From NCBI GenBank assembly GCA_946811185.2, contig OX328111.1, positions 41,652,388-41,716,387 of the forward strand: DNA of 64,000 bases. Direction: 5' to 3'. The notes under the pieces were generated by a model. It saw only the letters and a program-made list of their open reading frames with translations, did not search any database and was not told the DNA's origin. This DNA comes from Hippopus hippopus. Lineage: Eukaryota > Mollusca > Bivalvia > Cardiida > Cardiidae. Position 1 is the first letter of the stretch, and the number at the start of each line of letters is the position of its first letter. Shown in pieces: positions 33,661 to 44,212 of the stretch. The position numbers and the translations under genes were made by a program.

Positions 33661-33880
33661 AACCTTTTACCATACAGTCCCGAGTTTTAAGATCCTGAGG
33701 AAAAAGGCTTTTGAAAATATCGTTGCAAGAGTAAATGCTGGTAACCAGCATTTTCTTCTTTTCCCACAATTTTTCCATCGTTTCAAGGACATATTCTATC
33801 ATTTAATCGACCTTGAACACATCTGTTTTATCTAATGTGAATTGAGGTTTGAAACGAGCATTTCTCCTTTGTCCACAACG
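33661..33880. mobile_element. M2 MITE, decayed
   Basis: The left end is CCTTTTACCATACAGTCCC, with a hairpin around AATGCTGGTAACCAGCATTT. The right end is eroded. Confidence 0.7.
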
Positions 33881-33987
33881 TTTCCTAAGGTTGGATGCTA
33901 CATAACGAAAAACAAAAAAGTGGTCCGATGTAATTTGATACAGCATGATCAGGACTTTCCTTTGACAAGAAGACGCCAGTTTGTTAA

Positions 33988-34212
33988 CCCTTCACCAAAC
34001 AATCCTTTGTTTTAACAACCACAAGGACAAAAAGACACTTGAAAACATTGTGGGTAAAAGAGAAAATGCTGGTTACCAGCATTTTCACTTTTACCCACAA
34101 TGTTTTCAAACATTTTCAAAGACCGATATTAAATTTCTAGTAGAATTTACTTTCTTGTCAGCGAATAATTTGAATTTGGTTGGGTCTAAAATCTTGTCAT
34201 TTGGAAAAGAGT
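33988..34212. mobile_element. M2 MITE
   Basis: TTAA then CCCTTCACCAAACAATCC. The hairpin arms are AACATTGTGGGTAAAAG and complement, around GCTGGTTACCAGC. Confidence 0.82.
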
Positions 34213-34394
34213 TCAACCACTTAATAGATAAGACGAGATGAATTTTTTTTCAGAAAGTAGCAAAAATATCATATGTTACGATTTCGAACTTCTTTTCACC
34301 CGAAAAATCTGGCTAAAACGGACAGTGTAAATCAAGATCAGGTTGCGCGTTCGGTGCAATCAGTCCTTGATTGTTTTCTGTCTGCAAAAGCGTC

Positions 34395-35283
34395 TTTTAT
34401 TATACTGCAAAGAAATTTCTCGAGATCTGATTGGATAATATGCCCCGAACATATATTCCTGAACACTGGCAAAATCCACGTAAAAATAGTTTCCCTTTCG
34501 GGAGCCTCATAACTATCATTTCAACACAGCATGCAAAATGGCGCCGTCCATCGATACAAGCCGCCCACAAGACCAACATACTGAGGAGCCGGCACAATGT
34601 TATTACTAGTTTCCCTTAAAGGCTTTTATTAAAGCGGAAAGAGTGGATTATTTTTTAACATAAACGAATATAGTTACATATATTATCGTTTGTTGTTATT
34701 CTAAAACGAATACCCGGGGTTAAAAGGAACCATCCCTTCATCAGGTAAGCAAATTGTGAAGTTGTGAAAATCGTATATTATAACGTTAAAAGGATAACCT
34801 AGCAGTCGTTTGAAGCAACTAATGGCCGTTTACTTTTGCCAACAAATCAATAAATTGAATAGTTACTTACCTTGAAGTTGTTTAAATCCATGTTTAAATA
34901 AAAATACGTCAAATGTCAATTGCAATGACATCATCAATTTCATGCACCAAACTGCACGTTTTTCCAAGGTTTCAGTGACGTCAGTTCTCCGTGACGTCAG
35001 TTTTTATTGGATTGGGGCACTCAGGAGGGAAATTCTATTTCGTCAGCATACTCAATTCGTGAGACCATAAAACAGGGAAATTTCGCTGAATACACGTTGG
35101 AATGGCATTTTAAAACATTGCAGCATAATAAATTCGTTGTACGGTAAGCTGATAGGGGACTTGGAAACTTGTTCACGGTTGTGACGAATCTTGTCGACAC
35201 CTCCCCTTCGACTCCGGGCGACATGATTCGCAACCGCCGTGAACAAGTTTCCAAGTCCCCTGCCACCTGGCTGTACAGTTAAT
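34395..35283 (-). mobile_element. P element copy 3, uninterrupted
   Basis: The left end is TTATTATACTGCAAAG. A CCAAT-box-like GATTGG and a + strand ATG at about 34538 (MAPSIDTSRPQDQHTEEPAQ) are followed by the minus-strand MDLNNFK exon (34891 to 34871) with its GTAAGT donor. CRE-like TGACGTCAG sites lie at about 34977 and 34994, and then the terminal hairpin. This copy shows the empty sites for Q and for the TTAA MITE found in the other copies. Confidence 0.65.
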
Positions 35284-35840
35284 AGAGTATCCAGGATACG
35301 GGAAGACCAGGGGGCTTACTCTTTCACTGCTTTAAAAATACAAAATGGCATTCATAAATTTCCTCTACCAACATGTAAAACAAAACATGTCATATTTTAG
35401 GTTGGGTTTGCCCTTCCCTCCCCCGGGACGAACTGGTCTTGAATGCCTCTCCTGGGACAAGGTACTGCAAAGCCCTAGCCTTGTACCTATGAAATTCAGG
35501 ATAGAAGTGAACTGTCGTGCAACCGTCCTGTTCTCATAACATGCTCAAATTCTGTATACTGTGATGTTTTCTAACACGATTCAAAATAAGTATGTTCAAA
35601 TACCGTTTTTTTGAAAATGACTCAATTTTGCAGGGTTGTCAAGGTGACGGTTTTAATTAATAACCTCTTGACATCTTTGGCGGCTCTTTTTCCAACTATC
35701 AGTTCACCTGTCACTCTGTTTGTTTCAGTCGCAGGTGTTGTATGGAAAAGGAACAACAACCTTTGAGGGCTATACTGTCATGTTTTCAGCGTGCGAAAGT
35801 AAACATTTGAAACATTCCTGGGACAGATTAACCTGAATAA
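35284..35840. other. Mostly unassigned; old SINE-like piece
   Basis: 35440-35510 (CTCCTGGGACAAGGTACTG, GCCCTAGCCTTGTACC) matches the SINE-like fragments near 5280 and 6930. A candidate short exon near 35736 is discussed in the findings. Confidence 0.35.
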
Positions 35841-35844
35841 ATTT

Positions 35845-36012
35845 ACTCTTAAACTACTTAATACACTAAATAAAATTTTCAGCCTTGTCTTTTCGGCGGA
35901 GAGAATCTCACATAATCTGACAGCGTAGAGCAACGATCAGACTGTGCGTTCTGTGCAGTCTGGTCTTGATCTACATTGTCTGCAAAAGTGCATTGAGATC
36001 GCTAAACTTAAA
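35845..36012. mobile_element. Degenerate M1 copy
   Basis: The hairpin arms are GATCAGACTGTGC and GTGCAGTCTGGTC, with ACATTGTCTGCAAAAG after them. The ends are lost. Confidence 0.6.
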
Positions 36013-36049
36013 TCAGTGAAAATAAAATACAAAAAAATCACAATATCAA

Positions 36050-36280
36050 AGTAATTTTTTCAAGAGCAGTTGGTAGCATACAGGATTTGAAAACACGGGG
36101 GTCGCTAGTTTGAATCCCAAACTCAGCCTCTTTCTTTCCAAAGGCTGATAATATTTACAAGATTCATTTCTCTTCCACCGTTGACCATTGTTTCGACGAT
36201 GGTTATGTGGGAAGGCAACCAATGGCTTGGAGAGAAAAACTGATGTTAAACATTGCGTTGGACACAGCACAAACAAACAA
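36050..36280 (+). mobile_element. SINE-like repeat
   Basis: A B-box-like TAGTTTGAATCCC is followed by GATGGTTATGTGGGAAGGCA and a tail GATGTTAAACATTGCGTTGG. This is the body and tail style of S1, on the + strand. Confidence 0.55.
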
Positions 36281-36524
36281 ATAACTTGTTGTCCCGCATA
36301 ATCGTAGCGAACATTTATCCCGATGCGAAATATGGGGGGAATAAATCAGCTTGTAATTCTATAATGGATATACAAACATGAGGTACAGATGTCTGATCCT
36401 GTCTTGCTATATAATGCTCTTTAAAACAGTGTAACAAAAGAAGAAAATGCTCATAACGAGTCAATTTTTTGTTTGGTAATAACGTTTCGACACGTATTCA
36501 TGACTGAAATATTGACTCGTATAG

Positions 36525-36699
36525 CTCTTTACTTCTCGACAAATTTTAAAATTGTCCGAATTCAAAGCATTATGCAGACGACAAATTAAGAGTGGCTCAA
36601 ATGATTAATTTTGTCCACAATTCTTTAATAAAGAAAACATTGTTGAAAAAGGATAAAATGCTGGTTATCGGTTTTTAAAGGTTTTCTATCTCAAGGTCC
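36525..36699. mobile_element. M2 MITE, partial
   Basis: It contains CTCTTTACTTCTCGACAAAT, the CAGACGACAAATTAAG body and AAAATGCTGGTTATCGG, then breaks near the next copy. Confidence 0.6.
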
Positions 36700-36703
36700 T
36701 TAA

Positions 36704-36924
36704 CCTTTTTACCACACGACAAATTTTAGACCTGTCTGGATGGAAAGCATTTGCAGATGACAGTTTCAATGTGGCTCATATGAAATGATTTTTCTTTGAT
36801 AGGGTAGAAAAGATTGTGGGAAAAGGAGAAAATGCTGGTAACCAGCATTTTCTCCTTTTCCCACAATGTTTTCAAAAGCCTTCTCTATCAGGGGTGTTAA
36901 AAGTCGTCATTGTGTGGTAAAGGG
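36704..36924. mobile_element. M2 MITE, best-preserved copy
   Basis: TTAA lies at 36700-36703 and 36925-36928. The ends are CCTTTTTACCACACGAC and TTGTGTGGTAAAGG. The long hairpin is perfect (ATTGTGGGAAAAGGAGAAAA then TGCTGGTAACCAGCA). Confidence 0.9.
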
Positions 36925-37170
36925 TTAAAACTCGGATGTGGTAAAGAGTTAGAACATGTTTATCTTATGAGAGTGTTTGCAAGATAGTTTTGCTGACATT
37001 CAGTTTCATTAGACTTCTCTCATCTTTCAGCAAACAACTTTAGGAAAAATTCGGGACACGATCATTTAACGACATGCGATTCATATTTAAAACTTTATTT
37101 CTAGGTTATAATCCTTAATTTCACTGGATGTTTGTAAAGCTGTTCATTGTAAGATTGTTTTATAATTTAA

Positions 37171-37381
37171 GGTCGACGGCCCCTAACTCATATTAAAAGA
37201 CGGAAGCTGTCGCGATTGGCCGAAAAGCCTGTACGAAAACCTCGATGTTACACGATATTTACCGATGAGTTTGTGAGTCTACGGCCCCTAACTCTCATAT
37301 TAAAAGACGGAAGGTGCCGAGATGGCTGAATAGCCTTTACGAAAACGTTGATGTTTACCGATGAGTTAGGGGCCGTAGACC
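37171..37381. mobile_element. TTAA-flanked MITE with internal duplication
   Basis: TTAA lies at 37167-37170 and 37382-37385. The ends are GGTCGACGGCCCCTAA and TTAGGGGCCGTAGACC. The subterminal block CGGCCCCTAACTC, then AAAAGACGGAAG, is present twice in direct order. Confidence 0.85.
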
Positions 37382-37385
37382 TTAA

Positions 37386-37545
37386 AAAGATCCCTGTTGT
37401 TGTTGCTGTTGTTGTTGTTGTCGTAGCCGTCGTCTTCGTCATCGTCGTCGTGGTCGTCGTTGTTGTTGTTGATTTTGCTGCTGCTGCTTCTACTGCTCCT
37501 GCTGTTGTTTTGGTGGTGGTGGTGGTACTGGTGGTGCCGCAATCT
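37386..37545. repeat. Trinucleotide-rich tract (GTT/GTC/GCT)
   Basis: This is an impure GTT, GTC, GCT and GGT triplet run directly beside the TTAA MITE. The poly-Val frame it creates is an artefact. Confidence 0.9.
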
Positions 37546-37611
37546 AAAGTCCCCTACCGTAACAAATCGTAACCAAATGCCTCGGCTATATCTTGGATTT
37601 AAAACAATTTG

Positions 37612-37745
37612 AATAAAGTACTCTACCAGACAAACCAGCGGAAAATAACCCATAGAAAGGAAGCTCTGAAAACCTTGTGGAAGAAGAGAAACTCTTGTTA
37701 CCCAACATTTCTCCCTTTTCCAAAACGTTTTGTATCTTCTGAAGG
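37612..37745. mobile_element. M2 fragment
   Basis: GTACTCTACCAGACAAACC, AAAACCTTGTGGAAGAAGAG and TTACCCAACATTTCTCCC mark a decayed left and central part. Confidence 0.6.
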
Positions 37746-37752
37746 TTTGTTT

Positions 37753-38005
37753 GTTTGTGTTGGAATTTAACACCGTTCTAACAGCTTAGGTCATATCATG
37801 GCGGTCATTGCACCGACATATGTGTCTCCTGGCTTTCTCACACCAGTATTGACACAACTTTCTTTCAAAACCACTGACTACTTTCCTCACATGCGTCAAA
37901 TGTGAAAGGCGAAATTCGCCGGAAAGAAAGTTTGCCCCAACCGAGCCCGCAACCACCAGGTCACGAGTCAGATACGCTAACCATTGAGAAACCCGGCCGG
38001 GGATC
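37753..38005 (-). mobile_element. S1 tRNA-derived SINE, near full length
   Basis: On the minus strand it carries a decayed tRNA-like head (TTAGCGTATCTGACTCGTG, GGTTGCGGGCTCGG), then the S1 body and the tail GGTGTTAAATTCCAACAC. Confidence 0.8.
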
Positions 38006-38330
38006 TTTTGAAGGACAACTCTCAGCTTTGAGCCACAATGAAAGTGTGTTCTACAAAAACATTCAAATTTTGCTGTTTTGGTATAAGAATTGGCAGGAAA
38101 ACAAACAGGTGCAAAACATTCGTGTCACCAAAAAAAAAATCTCAAGACATTCAAGTTTAATTAATTTATGCCACCTAACGCCCAAGCGTCTGCCGTCACT
38201 TCGACTGTTAAATGCAAATATCCATGAACAATAAGTATATATTAAATATTTTAACGGTAAACAACAACGAACATTTAAATTTTGTGGGAAAACTAAATGA
38301 CAACATTACCAAACAGAACAGCAGGGTTTG

Positions 38331-38500
38331 TATTCACCAACCATTCTTAAGAATATTCTCAAAACTTTTCTAAATTTGCAAGTAACAAAAGTTTTGATTG
38401 GCTAAACCAATTCGTTTAGCCAATCAGAAGTTGTGTTACTTTCTTAATTAAGAATTAGACAAAGAATGTTCTTATGAATGGTTAGTGAATACGGATCCAG
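38331..38500. mobile_element. M5 palindromic MITE
   Basis: It runs from TATTCACCAACCATTCTTAA to CTTATGAATGGTTAGTGAAT. The core has GATTGGCTAAACCAATTCGT then TTAGCCAATC. Confidence 0.82.
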
Positions 38501-38519
38501 AACTGACATAACGTCAAGT

Positions 38520-38870
38520 AAACAAACGCACAAACATTGTGGGAAAAGGAGGAAATGCTGGTAACCAGCATTTCCTCCTTTTTCCACAATGTTTTCTTTC
38601 CTTCTCAAGTCAGGTTTTATCAAATGAACCACATTTACTTTGTCGTCAACAATAGCTTTGAATTTCGACGAACGGAAAATTTTGTCTAAATCCAAATAAT
38701 TTGCAGACAACAAATTATAAGGTGACTGACATGTTGGAAATTGTCTTTGAAAGGGTAGAAAACATTGTGAGAAAAGCATTTTCTCCTTTTCCCATAATGT
38801 TTTCAAAAATCATCTTCCTCAAGGTCGTTAAAACTCCTGGTTGGTGGTACATGGGTTAAAAGACATCACT
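38520..38870. mobile_element. Two M2 copies in tandem
   Basis: The first hairpin (AAACATTGTGGGAAAAGGAG and complement) is at 38532-38594. A second M2 body with AACATTGTGAGAAAAGCATT follows at 38756-38805, with half of its hairpin deleted. Confidence 0.7.
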
Positions 38871-39655
38871 TTAAAAGTACAGGAGTCTTATTTTTCAATC
38901 GAAACGGTTCTAAATACGTTTCTGTTGACAAACAGATTGTTAATTTATTTTATTCACGTGTTTTATGGTTTCGATTGCAGCTGGCACGACACGATGGAAA
39001 GATGTAAATAACTTCATTTTTATGGGAGAAAAAGGTGAATCCAAATTACCTCCCTTGTAAGATAAAACCCAAGGTAACCAAATTAGGATTTTTTTTTTAT
39101 CATTTTTTCAAGTCTAAGAGATGTTGCGATTATTATAATTTGACTTGTGATGTATACTAGTATGTAAGGTCCTCATAATATTTTCAAATCGAATTTCAAG
39201 CACTATTACCATTGAAATGCATCAAGTAGATCAAATTAGTGGTTTGATAATTTTTTGACGGAGATATCAAACCTGAACATTCCTACATAGTGCAAAGGAT
39301 ATCAATGATGAAAACGAAGTAATAACATATTCAGGACCTCTGAAATAGTGGAGAGCTATCAAGGGAAGTAACTGTCTTTTGTCCCGCCATTGTTATCGTT
39401 AGTTTAAACCTGTCTAATGTTTATCGATTTTGAAACAAATTCTTACAACTTATATTAATCTTTCTCGATGACGGCATGCTGGAAACCTTAATCAATACTC
39501 GAGCCGTGTAGTGAGTGGTTCCAACGGTTGACCCCGCCCATCACGGGATTCGAACCCAGAACCTTTGGTCTAAGAGGTCGACACACTACTAATACACCAC
39601 TGTCTCCCAAATAATAACATGAGCCATAATCTGGCAGAAGGGTGCATCTCTACAG
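38871..39655. other. No assigned repeat; possible tRNA-like piece
   Basis: A candidate short exon (38982 onward) is discussed in the findings. Around 39500-39600 the minus strand reads TGGTGTATTAGTAGTGTGTC then GGTTCGAATCCCGTGATGG. That is an A/B-box layout typical of a tRNA-derived SINE head. Confidence 0.45.
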
Positions 39656-39918
39656 TGGCCTGCAACATGCCAAAAGGGACATTCGGACATTTGCGTAAAG
39701 TGTCGTCTCGGATCAGCCTGCGCAGTCCGCGCAGGTTAATCTGAAACGACACTTTCCGTTTTTATGTAATTTTCTGTTTCGTGCAAGTCTGCTGAAAAAC
39801 AAAATCTATTGTAGTCGTAAAGTGCCGTCTCGGCTTAGCCTGCGCGGACTGCGCAGGCTGATCCGAGACGATACTTTACGCAAATGTCCGAATGCCCCTT
39901 TCCGTGTGTTGCAAGCCC
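39656..39918. mobile_element. M4 double-hairpin MITE
   Basis: Both hairpins are well kept: GGATCAGCCTGCGCAGTCCG near 39712 and AGCCTGCGCGGACTGCGCAG near 39838. The ends are TGCAACATGCCAAAAGGG and CGTGTGTTGCAAG. Confidence 0.88.
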
Positions 39919-39924
39919 TGTGAT

Positions 39925-40138
39925 CCATGATACCAAACAAGTCATCACATAATTATGAATCCATAAAATCCATTTTGTCTAACAATCGACTGAATCATGA
40001 GGTTCACTTGTTCTTTGACATGCAGAAAAATTACACAAAACCAAAAAGTTTCGGCCCAGGTCAGCCTGCGCGGAATGCGCATGCTGACCTGGTTCGATAC
40101 TTTTTGCAAATGCATTAAGCCCCTTTTCACAGAGCATG
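39925..40138. mobile_element. M3 MITE abutting M4
   Basis: GATACCAAACAAGTCATC through CACAGAGCATGACATA, with the core GGTCAGCCTGCGCGGAATGC. The left terminus is lost at the M4 junction. Confidence 0.8.
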
Positions 40139-40598
40139 ACATATATAACTGTTCTTGTCGTTCATTTAAAGAAAGCCGACTATGCTGCAATCTCCAAGAG
40201 CATTCGTATGATTGAAATTATTTGCAGTTGAAACCTCTCTGATACGGTCAAGGTTTGACCTCAGATTGGTTTGGTGTAGATTGGCATGTACAGGGTTGGC
40301 AAAAACGATAAATATCTTTATAGAATAGACGGCGTAAGAGGTACTGGAATGTGAATATTGAAACTCTTTTGCGGTTTTGTATGAATAGAAATAATGAAAT
40401 GCAACCTCGCTATCAATTGCCTCTTCTTCCTAATAGTTTTTTATTTTGTCAAAAAGTGAAATTTTTAGTTATATACATTATTTTAAATTATATTTTTCAA
40501 GCTTAGATGATAATCTGAATCAACGCTAAAAAAGGGACAGTTCCCGTGCATACCTGGCATACTTAAATACCAATTAAGCAGTGTGAAACTCAGTCTAA
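40139..40598. other. No gene seen
   Basis: This is AT-rich sequence without recognised family matches. Confidence 0.3.
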
Positions 40599-40800
40599 CC
40601 TTTAGGCTGCTGAGCGCGACTTTAGGACCTTTTGCGGACAGTGTAGATCAAGAACAGACGGCACAGAGCGCACTGTCTGATCTTTGATGTACTCTGTCCG
40701 AAAAGAAATATTTTCTCCAAAAATTAAATGTGAAATAGGAACATTAGGATTTTTTACTATCGGATTGCAGGTTTCATTTTATCTTATTTAGCAGTTTAAG
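40599..40800. mobile_element. M1 MITE, decayed
   Basis: The ends are CCTTTAGGCTGCTGAGCG and TTAGCAGTTTAAGG. The hairpin has several mismatches (AACAGACGGCAC). Confidence 0.7.
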
Positions 40801-41088
40801 GTTTACACAACTCATAGATGCAAGGGAGTTAACTGTAATAGCTAATTTTGTGTGAGAGCTGTCTCCCTTGCATTTCAACCCCTTTCACAGATACGCGGTA
40901 CTCGACAGCCAAAAACAGTCTTTCAAGCTCATATTTTAGCCTGCCTTTTACAAAAACATATTTCCAAAATTTATGGGCACTGAATTTCAATCTTATGACC
41001 AAAGACTGATAGAGTCGCGAAGAGAGTAGAGCAAGATCAGAATTCACGTATATGTAGCATGATCTTGCTTTACATCCTCCGTAAAATG

Positions 41089-41504
41089 CGCTCAAACTAG
41101 GGAAGACAAAGAAAATTTCAGCCTAATCAGACAAGTCTTCTCAGAGTGAAAGCTACTGCCGCTCTCAATTCAGGCATGGATCAAGTGCTCGTTACAACAA
41201 AGAGGAGAAATGGGCCAAAAGGAAAAACTGCCAGAAAGGAAATCAATGTACTCGAAGTAGCAGAAAACATGACCTGGCTACATACTCCCTGTCCATCAAA
41301 AATGACGTCCCGTCACACTCCTTACAACCGCATGGAAACAAAAGGGCCAGTATGTCAACGGTCAGTCTGTCAGGTCAGTGTCACTTACAACTACTACAAA
41401 AATGACTACATATGTACAACATACACTAGCTATCATACAAAAAGTATTACTTACAACTACACTGATTGCTACGACTACTGACTGTAAATGTTGCTTATAC
41501 AACA
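41089..41504 (-). repeat. Partial 3' LTR of the gypsy element
   Basis: On the minus strand it begins TGTTGTATAAGCAACATTTA right after a purine tract (GGGGGGTAGGGAAGAG), and stops at 41089. The part 41089-41281 is shared with 46966-47165. Confidence 0.7.
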
Positions 41505-41668
41505 TCTAACTCTTCCCTACCCCCCTGTTCAAAAAGGGTCTATGATCTCTAAGGTTAAATAAAAAGAGTAAGCTGAAGAAGTTTGGTCGCAATAACTCAC
41601 ATTCAATAACATTCAAAATACAATACAAGATCAAAACATAAGCAGCAATAAAAATCAAGCAATCAAAG

Positions 41669-42508
41669 CTAAAAAAATCGCTTCATGACTGCTCCCACCA
41701 ACTTCTGTGCTGTGTAGCTGTCCACCTCGTTGAGCACACCTGACTTCACCAGCGCATCTAGTGCCTGTATCCTACTATCTATAGGTCTACTGGTCAACTG
41801 GTACATGACATAGTCAGCATATCTGTCGGGTGGCTTCCTCTGTCTCACTGGTCGTGGTGCTGGCACTGGTCGGAAGGCAGTTTCCGTCTCTGTTCCTATA
41901 CAGTTCTCTCTCTTCTTGTTGTCTGTATCATCATCATCATCATTATTATCATCAACATTATCATCTTCTTCAACAACCTGTTCTTCTGCATGTAAAGGAA
42001 AAGAAGATTGATCATTATCATGAACATGCTCTGCATTTTCATCAACATTCTCCATGATCAAACTCTCGCCTTCACTTTCTTCAAAACATTCAACTACATC
42101 CATTCTCTCAGACTCTTCTAATTCATTCTCACTCTCAATCTCAACCTGATTCTCTCCGTCAACCTGATCTAAGTCTACACTATGGGCGTCCCCATTTTTG
42201 TATACGTCAGGAGCATAAACACTGATCCCGTTCTCGGAGTCTGTATCAGGTGAATCTTCTGTGACGTCACAAATTGTTTCTGCTTCTTCTTCTGTATCCT
42301 TGGATGCATCCCTATGCTGATCTGGATCTTCTGCATCTATACCACACTCCAACTTCCCTTCACCTGTCTCTTGATAGTCTACCAAGAGTAAATGGCTGCG
42401 ATGCAGAGTCCTCTCTAAACCATTTTCTTCTGATTTGAATCTGTAAACAGGAATATCAGGGCCCGAGATTATAAAACTGTTTTTGTACTCAGTTGAGAAT
42501 TTACTCAA
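41669..42508 (-). pseudogene. C-terminal end of gypsy pol
   Basis: This is a 279-codon open frame. Its N-terminal part reads IPVYRFKSEENGLERTLHRS then HLLLV, the signature that follows integrase in many animal Ty3/gypsy polyproteins. A long Asp/Glu-rich linker comes next, and then RPVRQRKPPDRYADYVMY, a typical basic C-terminal motif. The acidic middle might tempt one to call a nuclear protein, but its position directly after integrase argues against that. It is cut off from the rest of pol by stops. Confidence 0.78.
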
Positions 42509-42699
42509 ACTTCAAGTTTGAATAAAATTTGTATTTCTGCAAAAACACTACCGAAATCATATGAAATAAAAAGATTATATTGCTAAAATGTTATATGCTA
42601 CACTAATAGTACTGTTTAAGCAAAAATAAAGCTTTGATTCAATTTTGAAATTTGAGTAAATTCTCAGTTGAGTAATAAAAAAGTTTTATAATCATAGGC

Positions 42700-43270
42700 C
42701 CTGGTCTCGGCTGTTCTGTTATGATGAAAAGGTCTGGTTCAACTTATCTTTGATCTTATGCTTTCCTTCGAAAGCCAACTTCTCCACAAGTACCTTGTCG
42801 CCAGGTGATAAGGTTACCTTTTTGGTTTTGCTGTCGTAGTAAGCTTTCTGCTTAGCTTGAGATTTTTCGGTCACTTGCTTCAGCTTCATCGTGAGCTTTA
42901 GAAATCCTCATTTGGAGATCTTCCAAATATTGTTGTATTGTCTCTGAAACTTCAGTGAGCTGTCTTGCGTTTTGAAAAACAGCATCGAATGGTAGTTTTG
43001 GTTTGCGGCCAAAGAGTAACTCGAAGGGTGACGTCTTGGTGGTCTCATGAGGGGTACAGTTATAGTACTACACTAATGAGCTGACGTATTTCTTCCAGTC
43101 ACTCTTCTCGTCCTCTTCCAAAGTGCCGAGCATATTGAGCAAGGTGCGGTTAAAACGCTCAGGACCTGCGATTCCTTGTTGGTGATATGGTGTCGTGCGA
43201 CTCTTTTTCATCCCCATAAGGTTACAAAGTTAAGTGATGATCTGACTTTTAAAATTGGCTCCTTGATCGG
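42700..43270 (-). pseudogene. Degenerate retroviral-type integrase
   Basis: Minus-strand frames give [58 protein letters not shown] and a GPY/F-type downstream region. In-frame stops occur after the SQIIT segment and at YVSSLV. Upstream catalytic residues are deleted at the 43272 junction. Confidence 0.8.
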
Positions 43271-43392
43271 AGAATAGGGGGGTAGGGAAGAGTTAGATGT
43301 TGTATAAGCAACATTTACAGTAAGTAGTCGTAGTAGTCAGTGTAGTTGTAAGTAATACTCTTTGTATGATAGCTAGTGTATGTTGTACATAT

Positions 43393-43622
43393 TCTTACGA
43401 ACGAAGTCCGTAACAAAGAAACAAATGAACAAATGCATGGCTGAAACACAAACCGCATCTGGCGGTATTCGAACCCATGGCGGACAAGATCCTCGTTTTT
43501 CGAGGTTTAAAAGACCAGTACCATAACCACTGAGCAAAAGAGATATCTCCCTTAACGCAGTTGTTAGGTATTGTATTTAAATCGGGACGAAGCCATGCAT
43601 GAAGGAGTGGTCTCCCGTAACA
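43393..43622 (-). repeat. TRIM-like element, 3' LTR
   Basis: It differs from its partner by only about ten changes, including a damaged A box (TTTGCTCAGTGG instead of TTAGCTCAGTGG). Confidence 0.8.
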
Positions 43623-43760
43623 CAGCCCCTCTTAAAGTCATCATTTATTGATGACTCAGAGCCTTATTATGTAGTAAGTCTATTATTTAGACAACAAATG
43701 TCCGTTTTTGGACAATAAATGGGATTAATGCCTCAATGGCCAATCCCGGACTAACCCCCA

Positions 43761-43989
43761 TCTTACGAACAAAGTCCGTAACAAAGAAACAAATGAACAA
43801 ATGCATGGCTGAAACACAAACCGCATCTGGCGGTATTCGAACCCACGGCGGACAAGATCCTCGTTTTCCAAGGTTTAGAAGACCAGTACCATAACCACTG
43901 AGCTAAAGAGATATCTCCCTAACGCAGTTGTTAGGCATTGTATTTAAATCGGGACGAAGCCATGCATGAAGGAGTGGTCTCCCGTAACA
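43761..43989 (-). repeat. TRIM-like element, 5' LTR with tRNA-like core
   Basis: On the minus strand it contains TTAGCTCAGTGGTTATGG (A-box position), a possible anticodon arm GGTCTTCTAAACC, a long variable region, then GTGGGTTCGAATACCGCC (B box, T arm). This layout matches a class II tRNA-like RNA polymerase III promoter. Confidence 0.75.
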
Positions 43990-44212
43990 ATATGTAGTCA
44001 TTTTTGTAGTAGTTGTAAGTGACACTGACCTGACAGACTGACCGTTGACATACTGGCCCTTTTGTTTCCATGCGGTTGTAAGGAGTATGACGGGACGTCA
44101 TTTTTGATGGACAGGGAGTATGTAGCCAGGTCATGTTTTCTGCTACTTCGAGTACATTGATTTCCTTTCTGGCAGTTTTTCCTTTTGGTCCCTTTTCCAA
44201 TTTATCAATCCG

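Larger units (their letters stand above)
43393..43989 (-). mobile_element. TRIM-like miniature LTR element
   Basis: Terminal direct repeats of 230 and 229 bp (43393-43622 and 43761-43989) enclose 138 bp. On the minus strand the LTR starts TGTTACGGGAGACC and ends GTTCGTAAGA. A primer-site-like TGGGGGTTAGTCCGGG follows it at once, and the purine tract AAGAGGGGCTG precedes the second LTR. ATAT flanks both sides, and the uninterrupted sequence near 41408 has a single ATAT. No coding capacity. Confidence 0.78.
43276..44192 (+). repeat. Inverted LTR piece inside the gypsy element
   Basis: Joining 43276-43392 to 43994-44192 gives the reverse complement of about 41209-41520, including the purine tract at its left end. 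It therefore faces the opposite way to the outer 3' LTR and replaces the protease-RT-RNase H region. Confidence 0.8.

Noticed and set aside
37348..37572. Poly-valine open frame
   Set aside because: It is produced by the GTT/GTC triplet tract and has no gene context.
39500..39620. Possible genuine tRNA gene on the minus strand
   Set aside because: A and B boxes are recognisable, but the acceptor and anticodon stems do not pair well; more likely a SINE head.
41830..42057. His-rich + strand frame
   Set aside because: It is the antisense shadow of the acidic linker in the gypsy pol C-terminus.
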